Of a DNA stretch of 64,000 nucleotides, positions 36,811 through 48,132 are shown in pieces. Each line of letters opens with the position of its first letter. Within the stretch, counting starts at the first letter, position 1. The position numbers and the translations under genes are program-made. The stretch comes from Penium margaritaceum (Eukaryota; Streptophyta; Zygnematophyceae; Desmidiales; Peniaceae), in NCBI GenBank assembly GCA_023375785.1, contig SZWC01001497.1, positions 214,510 through 278,509 of the forward strand, written 5' to 3'. The notes below the pieces were generated by a model that worked only from the letters and a program-made list of their open reading frames with translations, was not told where the DNA came from and searched no databases.

Positions 36811-38431
36811 GCACAACTCTGGCACAACTCTGGCACAGCTCTGGCACGACCGTGGCACAACTCTGGCACAACTCTCGCACAACTCTGGCACTACTCTCGG
36901 TCAACTCTCGCACAATTCTGGCACAACTCTGGCACAACTCTGGCACAGCTCTGGCACGACCGTGGCACAACTCTGGCACAACTCTCGCACAACTCTGGCA
37001 CTACTCTCGGTCAACTCTCGCACAATTCTGGCACAACTCTGGCACAACTCTGGCACAGCTCTGGCACGACCGTGGCACAACTCTGGCACAACTCTCGCAC
37101 AACTCTGGCACTACTCTCGGTCAACTCTCGCACAATTCTGGCACAACTCTGGCACAACTCTGGCACAGCTCTGGCACGACCGTGGCACAACTCTGGCACA
37201 ACTCTCGCACAACTCTGGCACTACTCTCGGTCAACTCTCGCACAATTCTGGCACAACTCTGGCACAACTCTGGCACAGCTCTGGCACGACCGTGGCACAA
37301 CTCTGGCACAACTCTCGCACAACTCTGGCACTACTCTCGGTCAACTCTCGCACAATTCTGGCACAACTCTGGCACAACTCTGGCACAGCTCTGGCACGAC
37401 CGTGGCACAACTCTGGCACAACTCTCGCACAACTCTGGCACTACTCTCGGTCAACTCTCGCACAATTCTGGCACAACTCTGGCACAACTCTGGCACAGCT
37501 CTGGCACGACCGTGGCACAACTCTGGCACAACTCTCGCACAACTCTGGCACTACTCTCGGTCAACTCTCGCACAATTCTGGCACAACTCTGGCACAACTC
37601 TGGCACAGCTCTGGCACGACCGTGGCACAACTCTGGCACAACTCTCGCACAACTCTGGCACTACTCTCGGTCAACTCTCGCACAATTCTGGCACAACTCT
37701 GGCACAACTCTGGCACAGCTCTGGCACGACCGTGGCACAACTCTGGCACAACTCTCGCACAACTCTGGCACTACTCTCGGTCAACTCTCGCACAATTCTG
37801 GCACAACTCTGGCACAACTCTGGCACAGCTCTGGCACGACCGTGGCACAACTCTGGCACAACTCTCGCACAACTCTGGCACTACTCTCGGTCAACTCTCG
37901 CACAATTCTGGCACAACTCTGGCACAACTCTGGCACAGCTCTGGCACGACCGTGGCACAACTCTGGCACAACTCTCGCACAACTCTGGCACTACTCTCGG
38001 TCAACTCTCGCACAATTCTGGCACAACTCTGGCACAACTCTGGCACAGCTCTGGCACGACCGTGGCACAACTCTGGCACAACTCTCGCACAACTCTGGCA
38101 CTACTCTCGGTCAACTCTCGCACAATTCTGGCACAACTCTGGCACAACTCTGGCACAGCTCTGGCACGACCGTGGCACAACTCTGGCACAACTCTCGCAC
38201 AACTCTGGCACTACTCTCGGTCAACTCTCGCACAATTCTGGCACAACTCTGGCACAACTCTGGCACAGCTCTGGCACGACCGTGGCACAACTCTGGCACA
38301 ACTCTCGCACAACTCTGGCACTACTCTCGGTCAACTCTCGCACAATTCTGGCACAACTCTGGCACAACTCTGGCACAGCTCTGGCACGACCGTGGCACAA
38401 CTCTGGCACAACTCTCGCACAACTCTGGCAC
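36811..38431 (+). repeat. 110-bp higher-order repeat, 14.7 apparently identical copies
   Basis: A ten-unit block that includes cacagctctggcacgaccg, cactactctcggtcaac and tctcgcacaattctg repeats with exact 110-bp spacing: starts at 36811, 36921 and so on to 38351, with a final partial copy. By eye every complete copy is the same, in contrast to the diverged C units on both sides. On the minus strand each copy yields the same 62-codon open frame, which is simply a product of the periodicity. Rapid recent amplification, for example by unequal exchange or rolling-circle copying, is the natural reading. Confidence 0.95.
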
Positions 38432-39336
38432 AACTCTGGCACAACTCCGGTACATCTCTGGCACAACTCTGGCACAACTCCGTTACATCTCTGGCACAAC
38501 TCTGGCACTACACCGGCACAACTCTGGCACAACTCTGGCACAGCTTTGGCACGACCGTGGCACAACTCTAGCACAACTCTCGCAAAAATCTGGCTCAACT
38601 CTGGCACAACTCTGGGAGAACTCTGGCACAACTCTGGCACAACTCTGGCACAACTCTGGCACAACTCTGGCACAACTCTGGCACAACTCTGGCAAAAATC
38701 TGGCACAACTCTGGCACAACTCTGGCACAACTCTGGCACAACTCTGGCACAACTCTGGCACAACTCTGGCAAAAATCTGGCACAACTCTGGTAAAATTCT
38801 GCCACAACTCTGACACAACGTTGGCACAACCTTGGCACAACTGTGGCACAATTCCGGTACATCTCTGGCACTACACTGGCACAACTCTGGCACAAATCTG
38901 GCACAACTCTGGCACGACGTGAGCACAACTCTGGCACAACTCTGGCACTACTCTGGCACAAATCTGGCACAACTCTGGCAAAACCCTGGCACAACTCTGG
39001 CACTTCTCTGGCACAACTCTGGTACAACTCTAGCAAAACTCTGGAAAAACTCTGGTACAACTCTGGTACAACTCTGGCACAACTCTGGCAAAACTCTGGC
39101 ACAACTCTGGCACCATTCAAGCACAATTCTGGCACAACTATGGCACAACGCTGGCACTACTCTGAAACAACTCTGGCACAACTCTGACACAACACTGGCA
39201 CAACTCTGGCACAACTCTGGCACAACTCTGGCACAACTCTGGCACAACTCTGGCACAACTCTGGCACAACTCTGGCACAAATCTGGCACAACTCTGGCAC
39301 AACTCTGGCACAACGCTGGCACAACTCTGGCACAAC

Positions 39337-40920
39337 TCTGGCACAACTCTCGCACAACTCTGGCACAACTCTCGCACAACTCTGGCACAACTCTCGCACA
39401 ACTCTGGCACAACTCTCGCACAACTCTGGCACAACTCTCGCACAACTCTGGCACAACTCTCGCACAACTCTGGCACAACTCTCGCACAACTCTGGCACAA
39501 CTCTCGCACAACTCTGGCACAACTCTCGCACAACTCTGGCACAACTCTCGCACAACTCTGGCACAACTCTCGCACAACTCTGGCACAACTCTCGCACAAC
39601 TCTGGCACAACTCTCGCACAACTCTGGCACAACTCTCGCACAACTCTGGCACAACTCTCGCACAACTCTGGCACAACTCTCGCACAACTCTGGCACAACT
39701 CTCGCACAACTCTGGCACAACTCTCGCACAACTCTGGCACAACTCTCGCACAACTCTGGCACAACTCTCGCACAACTCTGGCACAACTCTCGCACAACTC
39801 TGGCACAACTCTCGCACAACTCTGGCACAACTCTCGCACAACTCTGGCACAACTCTCGCACAACTCTGGCACAACTCTCGCACAACTCTGGCACAACTCT
39901 CGCACAACTCTGGCACAACTCTCGCACAACTCTGGCACAACTCTCGCACAACTCTGGCACAACTCTCGCACAACTCTGGCACAACTCTCGCACAACTCTG
40001 GCACAACTCTCGCACAACTCTGGCACAACTCTCGCACAACTCTGGCACAACTCTCGCACAACTCTGGCACAACTCTCGCACAACTCTGGCACAACTCTCG
40101 CACAACTCTGGCACAACTCTCGCACAACTCTGGCACAACTCTCGCACAACTCTGGCACAACTCTCGCACAACTCTGGCACAACTCTCGCACAACTCTGGC
40201 ACAACTCTCGCACAACTCTGGCACAACTCTCGCACAACTCTGGCACAACTCTCGCACAACTCTGGCACAACTCTCGCACAACTCTGGCACAACTCTCGCA
40301 CAACTCTGGCACAACTCTCGCACAACTCTGGCACAACTCTCGCACAACTCTGGCACAACTCTCGCACAACTCTGGCACAACTCTCGCACAACTCTGGCAC
40401 AACTCTCGCACAACTCTGGCACAACTCTCGCACAACTCTGGCACAACTCTCGCACAACTCTGGCACAACTCTCGCACAACTCTGGCACAACTCTCGCACA
40501 ACTCTGGCACAACTCTCGCACAACTCTGGCACAACTCTCGCACAACTCTGGCACAACTCTCGCACAACTCTGGCACAACTCTCGCACAACTCTGGCACAA
40601 CTCTCGCACAACTCTGGCACAACTCTCGCACAACTCTGGCACAACTCTCGCACAACTCTGGCACAACTCTCGCACAACTCTGGCACAACTCTCGCACAAC
40701 TCTGGCACAACTCTCGCACAACTCTGGCACAACTCTCGCACAACTCTGGCACAACTCTCGCACAACTCTGGCACAACTCTCGCACAACTCTGGCACAACT
40801 CTCGCACAACTCTGGCACAACTCTCGCACAACTCTGGCACAACTCTCGCACAACTCTGGCACAACTCTCGCACAACTCTGGCACAACTCTCGCACAACTC
40901 TGGCACAACTCTCGCACAAC
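39337..40920 (+). repeat. 22-bp dimeric repeat, about 72 apparently identical copies
   Basis: A strict alternation of two 11-bp units, ctctggcacaa and ctctcgcacaa, gives a 22-bp period. The tcgcacaac half occurs every 22 bp from 39350 to 40920 with no variant that I can see. Both strands are open in all frames here, giving 22-residue cycles. Confidence 0.95.
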
Positions 40921-41211
40921 TCTGGCACAACTCTGGCACAACTCTGGTACAACTCTGGCACAACTCTGGAACAACTATGGCACAACCATGGCACAACTCT
41001 GGCACAATACCGGCACAACTCTGGCACAACTCTGGCACAGCTTTGGCACGACCGTGGCACAACTCTAACACAACTCTAGCAAAACTCTGGCTCAACTCTG
41101 GCACATCTCTGGCACAACTCTGGCACAACTCTGGCACAACTCTGGCACAACTCTGGCACAACTCTGGCACAACTCTGGCACAACTCTGGTAAAATTCTAG
41201 CACAACTCTGA

Positions 41212-41495
41212 CACAACGTTGGCACAACGTTGGCACAACGTTGGCACAACGTTGGCACAACGTTGGCACAACGTTGGCACAACGTTGGCACAACGTTGGC
41301 ACAACGTTGGCACAACGTTGGCACAACGTTGGCACAACGTTGGCACAACGTTGGCACAACGTTGGCACAACGTTGGCACAACGTTGGCACAACGTTGGCA
41401 CAACGTTGGCACAACGTTGGCACAACGTTGGCACAACGTTGGCACAACGTTGGCACAACGTTGGCACAACGTTGGCACAACGTTGGCACAACGTT
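41212..41495 (+). repeat. 11-bp cgttggcacaa tract, 26 perfect copies
   Basis: A family C variant in which ctc is replaced by cgt, so each unit contains AACGTT. It repeats at exactly 11 bp. The same variant exists singly at about 34527, 34637 and 38817, always after actctgacacaacg, which points to local expansion from one unit in place. Confidence 0.95.
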
Positions 41496-42480
41496 GGCAC
41501 AACTCTGGCACAACTCTGGCACAACTCTGGCACAACTCTGGCACCACTCTGGCACAACTCTGGCACAACTCTGGCACAACTCTCGCACAACTCTGGCACA
41601 ACTCTGGCACAACTCTGGCACAACTCTGGGACAACTCTGGCACACCTCTGGCACAACACTGGTACAACTATCCAACAAATCTGGCACTGCTCTGGCACAA
41701 CTCTTGCCCAACTCTGGAAAAACTATGGCACAATTCTGGCACAACTATGGCACAACTCTGGCACAACTATGGCACATATCTGGCACAACTCTGGCATAAA
41801 TCTGGCACAACTCTGGCAAAACTCTGGCACAACTCAGGCACTACTCTGGCACAACTATAGTACAACTCTGGCACAACTTTGGAACAACTCTGGCACAACA
41901 TTAGCACAACTCTAGCACAACTCTGGCACAACTTCGGCACATCTTTGGCACAACTATGGCACAACACCGGCACAACCATGGCACAACTCAAGCACAACTC
42001 TGGCACAACTCTAGCACAACTCTAGCACTACTCTGGCACAACTCTGGCACAACTCTGGCACAACTCTAGCACAGCTCTGGCAAAACTCTGGCACAACTCT
42101 GGCACAACTCTGGTACATCTCTGGCACAACTTTGGAACAACCTTGGCACAAATCTGGCACAACTCTGGCACAAATCTGGCACAACTCTAGCAGGACTGTG
42201 GAAAAACTCTGGCACAACTCCGGCACGACTCTGGCACAACTCTGACACAACTCTGGCACAACTTTGGCACAACTATGGCACAACTCTGGCACAACTCTGG
42301 CACAACTCTGGGAAAACTCTGGCACAACTCTGGCACAACTCTGGGAAAATTCTGGCACAACTCTGGCACAACTCTGGCACAACTCTGGCACAACTCTGGC
42401 ACAACTCTGGCACAACTCTGGCACAACCCTGGCACAACTCTGGCACAACTCTGGCACAACTCTGGCACAACTCTGGCACA

Positions 42481-43227
42481 NNNNNNNNNNNNNNNNNNNN
42501 NNNNNNNNNNNNNNNNNNNNNNNNNNNNNNNNNNNNNNNNNNNNNNNNNNNNNNNNNNNNNNNNNNNNNNNNNNNNNNNNNNNNNNNNNNNNNNNNNNNN
42601 NNNNNNNNNNNNNNNNNNNNNNNNNNNNNNNNNNNNNNNNNNNNNNNNNNNNNNNNNNNNNNNNNNNNNNNNNNNNNNNNNNNNNNNNNNNNNNNNNNNN
42701 NNNNNNNNNNNNNNNNNNNNNNNNNNNNNNNNNNNNNNNNNNNNNNNNNNNNNNNNNNNNNNNNNNNNNNNNNNNNNNNNNNNNNNNNNNNNNNNNNNNN
42801 NNNNNNNNNNNNNNNNNNNNNNNNNNNNNNNNNNNNNNNNNNNNNNNNNNNNNNNNNNNNNNNNNNNNNNNNNNNNNNNNNNNNNNNNNNNNNNNNNNNN
42901 NNNNNNNNNNNNNNNNNNNNNNNNNNNNNNNNNNNNNNNNNNNNNNNNNNNNNNNNNNNNNNNNNNNNNNNNNNNNNNNNNNNNNNNNNNNNNNNNNNNN
43001 NNNNNNNNNNNNNNNNNNNNNNNNNNNNNNNNNNNNNNNNNNNNNNNNNNNNNNNNNNNNNNNNNNNNNNNNNNNNNNNNNNNNNNNNNNNNNNNNNNNN
43101 NNNNNNNNNNNNNNNNNNNNNNNNNNNNNNNNNNNNNNNNNNNNNNNNNNNNNNNNNNNNNNNNNNNNNNNNNNNNNNNNNNNNNNNNNNNNNNNNNNNN
43201 NNNNNNNNNNNNNNNNNNNNNNNNNNN
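42481..43227. other. Assembly gap (747 N)
   Basis: A run of undetermined bases inside family C. The flanking sequence is highly regular C repeat on the left and diverged C on the right, as expected where an assembler failed on a tandem array. The length is probably an estimate. Confidence 0.99.
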
Positions 43228-43748
43228 TATGGCACAACTCTGGCACAACTCTGGCACTACTCTGGCACATTTCTGGCACAACTCTGGCACAACTATAGCA
43301 CAACTCCGGCAAAACTTTGGCACAACTCTGGCACAACTCTGGCACAACTCTCGCACAACTCTGGCACAAATTTGGAACAACATTGGCACAACTATGGGAC
43401 AACCCTGGCACAACTCTGGCACAACTCTGGCACAACTCTGGAAAAACCGTGGCACATCTCTGGCACAACTCTTGCACAAATCTGGCATAACTCTGGCTCA
43501 ACTCTGGCACAACTGTGGCACAAGTCTGGCACACCTTTGGCCCAACTGTGGCCCAATTCCTGTACATCTCTGGCACAACACTGGCACAACTCTGGCACAA
43601 ATCTGGTACAACTCTGGCATAACTCTGGCACAACTCTGGCACAACTCTGGCACAACTCTGGCACAAATCTGTAACATCTATGGCGCAAATCTGGCACAAA
43701 TCTGGCACAACTCCGGCAAAACTCTGGCACAATTCTGGCAATACTCTG

Positions 43749-46665
43749 TGTCATAAGAATGCAGACACGAGGACAGCAGCAGCATGAGCAAGCAGAAGTA
43801 TCAGGACATGCAAGGGTAAGTCAACAGAGTGACGTAAGCGAGAGCAGTCCGAGGAGTTAGTTGCGGAGGTTGATAGAGGCTGAGACGTGAGGCGGTCGGG
43901 GTAGACAAGTTGATGTGAGAGGGTGCTGGCGAGACGAGTGACGGTTGGGGAAGCGAGAGAGCTGACTGAAGGAGCGAGAGTGACGGAGCGAAGAGCTGAG
44001 AGAAGCTGACGAAGACAAGGAATGCGAGGAAAGGGCAGGGCGAAGACACGGCGGCCAGGCCGCGGAACCAAATGGGGAACAGGATGAGTATAACTGTTCT
44101 GGTTAAACTGGGAGGGAATGAACATCCTCCTTACATCAATGACAGAATAGGACAAAGCATATGCAACGGCTTCTTGTGCACTAGCCGGACGCGCTTGCGG
44201 TCAGACCGCTTATTAGGGGATTGCTCGGTTGGAGTCCCGTTTGGTCGGTGGATGACCGTTAACGGCTATTTGGAAGTGTCACCGAGGTGATTCAAGGCTG
44301 GAGCTCAACCATTATCCAGAGTGCCTGGGATATTCAGGCGATAGGAGTTGATGGTGGTCATCTTCTTAATTTTGACACCCCCCGTGAAGATGATCCCTGA
44401 AGTGACTTTTTGAGTTGAGGTTTTCCAGGCTTGGTGGACGTGGTGGAAAAGGAAGTTCGGCCAGGGCAGGACGAGGAGGTGGTTCAGGTAGTTGATCCAT
44501 GGATATCTGGTAGGGAGAGATGGTGCGTAGGTGATGAAGGCAGTGCCCATGGGTGCATCATTGGTTAATGCTGCGGAAGGCATTGTTCAGTGGGTCGGTT
44601 CCTGAGCGATGGCTTTCCAGAATGTCGTGAAACGTCGTGTCGGTGGTGAGATAGAGGATTCCAAGAATCAGTTCTTCGACTTCGAACCAGTGATTCCAGT
44701 AGTGCTCCAGAGATGACGTGGTGGAGAAGTCGGTTTGCATTTGTCCCGTTAACGGTTGGAAGCGGAGAACTTCAATCACATTGCTGTGATCAATGGCGAT
44801 GGTTTGAATCATACCCTCCCAGATGGGTCTCCACTCTAAAAGGTTGTGTTGACCGAGTTCGTTGAAGTGAAGGATGCGTGAGGGTTTTACGACAGAGCTC
44901 ACTGATGCAAGTATCTCACTAACCCAGTGTGTCATGTCGAGGGGCTGATGTTGAGAGGAGGGATGAAAAGTAGTTGTTAGTCCCGACGGCTGATGAGATG
45001 GAGCATTTGATGCCGAACAACACAGAGACCAATGTTTTGTTGATCAGACGATGAAGGTTAAGTAGGGAGGTTCGAGCGGCAAGGTGAGAACATGTCACTA
45101 TGAGGTGGGTGATGCGACCAAGCAGATTTTTGTGCAGAGTGATGCTGAGGGCGGAGGAAAGAGTGGCGAATGATTGGTGATTGGGAGGATGCAGGGGTGA
45201 AACCACGTGCACTTGTGAAGTTTCGGCGTGGGTGCAGATCGTCACGACTTGAGCGATGCGACCGGGCGGGCTATTGTGCTGAGCTGAGGATGATGCGGGT
45301 GACTGAGAAGCGATTGATGATAGAGTGGGTGCAAGGGCGAAACGTCTTGCGCTGCTGAAATAGGGGTGTAGGATGCGACAAGGGGAAGGCAGGTGCCAAC
45401 GCGCCACGAGAAATCTGCTGCCGGTGTGGGTGCAGGCTGCTGCGAAGCAGGTAGCTAGCTCGTGCAGATCCTTGCGCTGGTCACAGATGCTGATGATGAT
45501 TGCTGATGAGAAAGCGAAAGTTGATGATTATGACAGAGTGGACGCAGGGGCGAGCCGTGTGCATTGAAGGAAGTTTTGACGTGGGCGCAGGTCGTCGTGG
45601 AACAGGCGATGCGACCGGGCGGATCCTTGTGCCGAGCTGAAAGCGATGCGGAAGCGGAGGAGGCAATTGATGAATGAGCGGGCGCAGGGGTAGAACCACG
45701 TGCGCTGATAGATGATGCTGATGAAGATGATTGATACGAGGATGGTACGGAGGATATTGATGATAGAGAGGCTGAAGGACGGCAGATGACGATGAGGTGA
45801 GAAAGGTGGATGGTGTGAGGAGGATGAGGAGGCCTATGCCTAACAGAAGAGAATGTTGTGGAGAATGATGTACGAGGAGGATGGCAGAACGCGGGGTAAG
45901 CGGAGAGACACGACGCGGCAAAGAGGTAGAGCGTTACAACCACTTATTTTGCTTTCAGGAGAGTGACGGCTTGTTCCCCAGTTGGCTCGGAAATGGGAGC
46001 AGGAAGAGTGGTGGTGTCCGATATCCTCTCAGCTGGGGGAAAGTTGGTTGCGACAGAGGGAGTCCAGCAGTGGGCAGAGCCACTGCTCCACTGATGTCAG
46101 GAGAGTGATGGCTTGTTCCCCAGTTGGCTCGGAAATGGGAGCAGGAAGACTGGTGGTGTCCGATATCCTGATGGCGGTAGTTTGGCTGCAGCTGTTTGAC
46201 GGAGCAAGAGGGCGACGCAAGAATGTGGCTCGAGATGAAGGACGTAAGCTGACAGAGGATGACGGGAAGGAAGTGGCAGATGGGTCTGATGAGGAAAGAG
46301 GTGATAGGAGGAGGTGCTTGTGGTGGCAGAGGCGATGAGGGGCAGTGGATGGTAGATGGCAGGAAGCTTCTTGGTAGTTGACGGCAGGCGACGGCTCGAG
46401 AGGTGCTTGCGGCTGATGTGAGCGACAAGTCACCGGTTGTTAGCCGCGGGCGCGGAAACGGGTGCAAGACTTTCTTAGGATGACAATGCATTTCTTCAGC
46501 ACGAGAACTCGTTAGGCAGTACTGCTCATGTCAGCTGCGAGCAAAGCGGTGAGGCGCGAGACGAAAGTAGCGGCGGCAGAAGATTGCAGGTGGAAGCGAT
46601 GGAGGCAGGATGTCAGCAGAGCGGTGACGCAGTCACAGGGCACCAGGTGATGTTGCCTGAAGCTC
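43749..46665 (-). mobile_element. Non-autonomous LTR retrotransposon, copia-like (element 2), broken
   Basis: Same family as element 1 and same orientation. Parts: LTR 43749..44377 (629 bp, TGTC...GACA), a G-rich polypurine tract abutting 44378, and an internal region 44378..46665, longer than in element 1. The internal region contains an unidentified minus-strand coding remnant (44558..44935, 125 codons, possibly gag-derived but unproven), several degenerate repeats of about 150-350 bp around gcgatgcgaccgggcgg (45110..45700), and the same 140-bp repeated block as element 1 (near 45960 and 46102). No RT or integrase is recognisable. The left LTR abuts family C; the far end abuts a 12-bp minisatellite. 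It is broken, and LARD- or TRIM-like in nature. Confidence 0.83.
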
Positions 46666-46839
46666 GGGACTGAGTTCGGGACTAGGATCGGGACTAGGAT
46701 CGGGACTGGGATCGGGACTGAGTTCGGGACTGGGATCGGGACTGGGATCGGGATTGGGAGCGGGACTGGGACCAGGACTGGGATCGGGACTAGGATCGGG
46801 ACTTCGATCGGGACTTGCATCGGGACTGGGATCGGGAGT
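46666..46839. repeat. 12-bp minisatellite (gggactgggatc)
   Basis: About 14 units of gggactgggatc with variants gggactgagttc, gggactaggatc and gggacttgcatc, directly abutting LTR element 2. It occurs nowhere else in the window. Open frames with PIPV or DPSP cycles across it result from the period of 12. A 20-bp transition (46840..46860) leads into family B. Confidence 0.93.
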
Positions 46840-46860
46840 TATGTCCGCAACAAGGGAATG

Positions 46861-48132
46861 ACTAGGGCACAACTAGGACGCAAGTAGGGCGCAAGTAGGA
46901 TGCAAGTAGGGCGCAACTATGGTGCAACTAGGGCTTGACTAGGGTGCAAGTAGGGTGCACATAGGGTTCAAGTAGGGCGCAACTAGAACACTACTTGGGC
47001 GCAACTAGGACGCAAGTAGGGCACAAGTGGGGCGCAACTAGGACGCAACTAGTGCGCAACTAGGGTGCAAGTAGGGCGCAAGTAGGGCGTAACTATGATG
47101 TAAATAGGACACAATGAGGGCACAACTAGCACGCAACTAGGGCATAGCTAGTGCCGAACTGAGACGCAACCAGGACGCAACTTGGGCGCAACTAGGACGC
47201 AAGTAGGACGCAACTTGGGCACAAGTAGGGTGCAAGTATGGCACAATTAGGTACAACTAGGATGCAACTAGGGCGCAACTATGGTGTAGCTAGTACCCAG
47301 CTGCGACGCGACTAGGGCGCAAGTAGGGCACAACTAGGACGCAAGTAGGGCGTAACTAGGGAGCAATAGGGTGCAAGTATGATGCAAGTAGTGTGTAACG
47401 AAGGCATAACTAGGGCACAACCAGGGCGCAACTAGGGCGCAAGTATGGCGCAAGTAGGGCGCAAGTAGGGCACAAGTAGGGCGCAACTAGGATGCAACCA
47501 GGTACAAGTAGGGCGCAAGTAGGACGCAAGTATGGTGCAACTGGGGCGCAAGTATGACGCAACTAGGGTGCAAACAGGGCGCAACTAGGCGCAACTACAG
47601 TGCAACTAGGGCGCAAGTAGGAGGCAACTAGGGCACAACTGGGGCACAACAAGGACACAACTAGGATGTAACTAGAGCGTAGCTACTGCCCAATTGAGGC
47701 ACAACTAGGGCGCAACTAGGCGCAACTACAGTGCAACTAGGGCGCAAGTAGGAGGCAACTAGGGCACAACTGGGGCACAACAAGGACACAACTAGGATGT
47801 AACTAGAGCGTAGCTACTGCCCAATTGAGGCGCAACTCAGAAGTAACTAGGGCACAAGTCCGGTGCAACTTGGGTGCAAGTAGGGCGTAAGTAGGGCGCA
47901 AGTAGGACGCAACCAGGGTGCAACTAGGGCGCAACTAGGACGTAGCTACTGCCCAATTGAGGCACAACTAGGGCGCAATAAGGACGCAAGTAGGGCGCAA
48001 ATAGGGCGCAAGTAGGGCGCAACTATGGTACAAGTAGGGCACAAATACGGTGCAACTAGGGCAACTAGAGTGCTAGTAGGACGCAAGTAGGGCACAAGTA
48101 GGATGCAAGTAGAGCGCATGTAGGGCGCAAGT
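46861..48132 (+). repeat. Family B 11-bp satellite, plus orientation
   Basis: Units of agggcgcaact and agggcgcaagt, now on the plus strand, inverted relative to the B arrays left of 31 kb. A 131-bp adjacent duplication is visible at 47590/47721. The block starting gctagtgccgaactgagacg (about 47150) is matched by the same text near 54945, evidence for a 7.8-kb higher-order unit here as well. The array is interrupted at 48132 by a unique insertion. Confidence 0.96.

Larger units (their letters stand above)
32792..43748 (+). repeat. Family C 11-bp satellite, plus orientation
   Basis: Tandem units of ctggcacaact, about 930 units plus the gap. Neither strand of the consensus contains a stop codon in any frame: 33 bp gives GTTLAQLWHNS on one strand and ELCQSCARVVP on the other. 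Hence the numerous overlapping long open frames, none of which I regard as genes. Background units are diverged, but several sub-blocks are perfectly regular (listed separately). Markers such as caaccatggcacaac (34308, 36562, 40985) and ctagcaggactgtgg (about 36005, 42187) suggest a unit of about 2.2-2.3 kb. The array lies between the two LTR elements. Confidence 0.97.

Noticed and set aside
36811-38431. CRISPR-like array because of regular direct repeats
   Set aside because: No unique spacers exist; the whole 110-bp unit repeats and is built of 11-bp subunits.
32680-41744. Long open frames in family C, up to 916 codons on the minus strand and 786 on the plus strand
   Set aside because: They are 11- or 22-residue cycles that arise because the 11-bp unit has no stop in any frame. 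All frames and both strands are open at once, with no start context, introns or domains.
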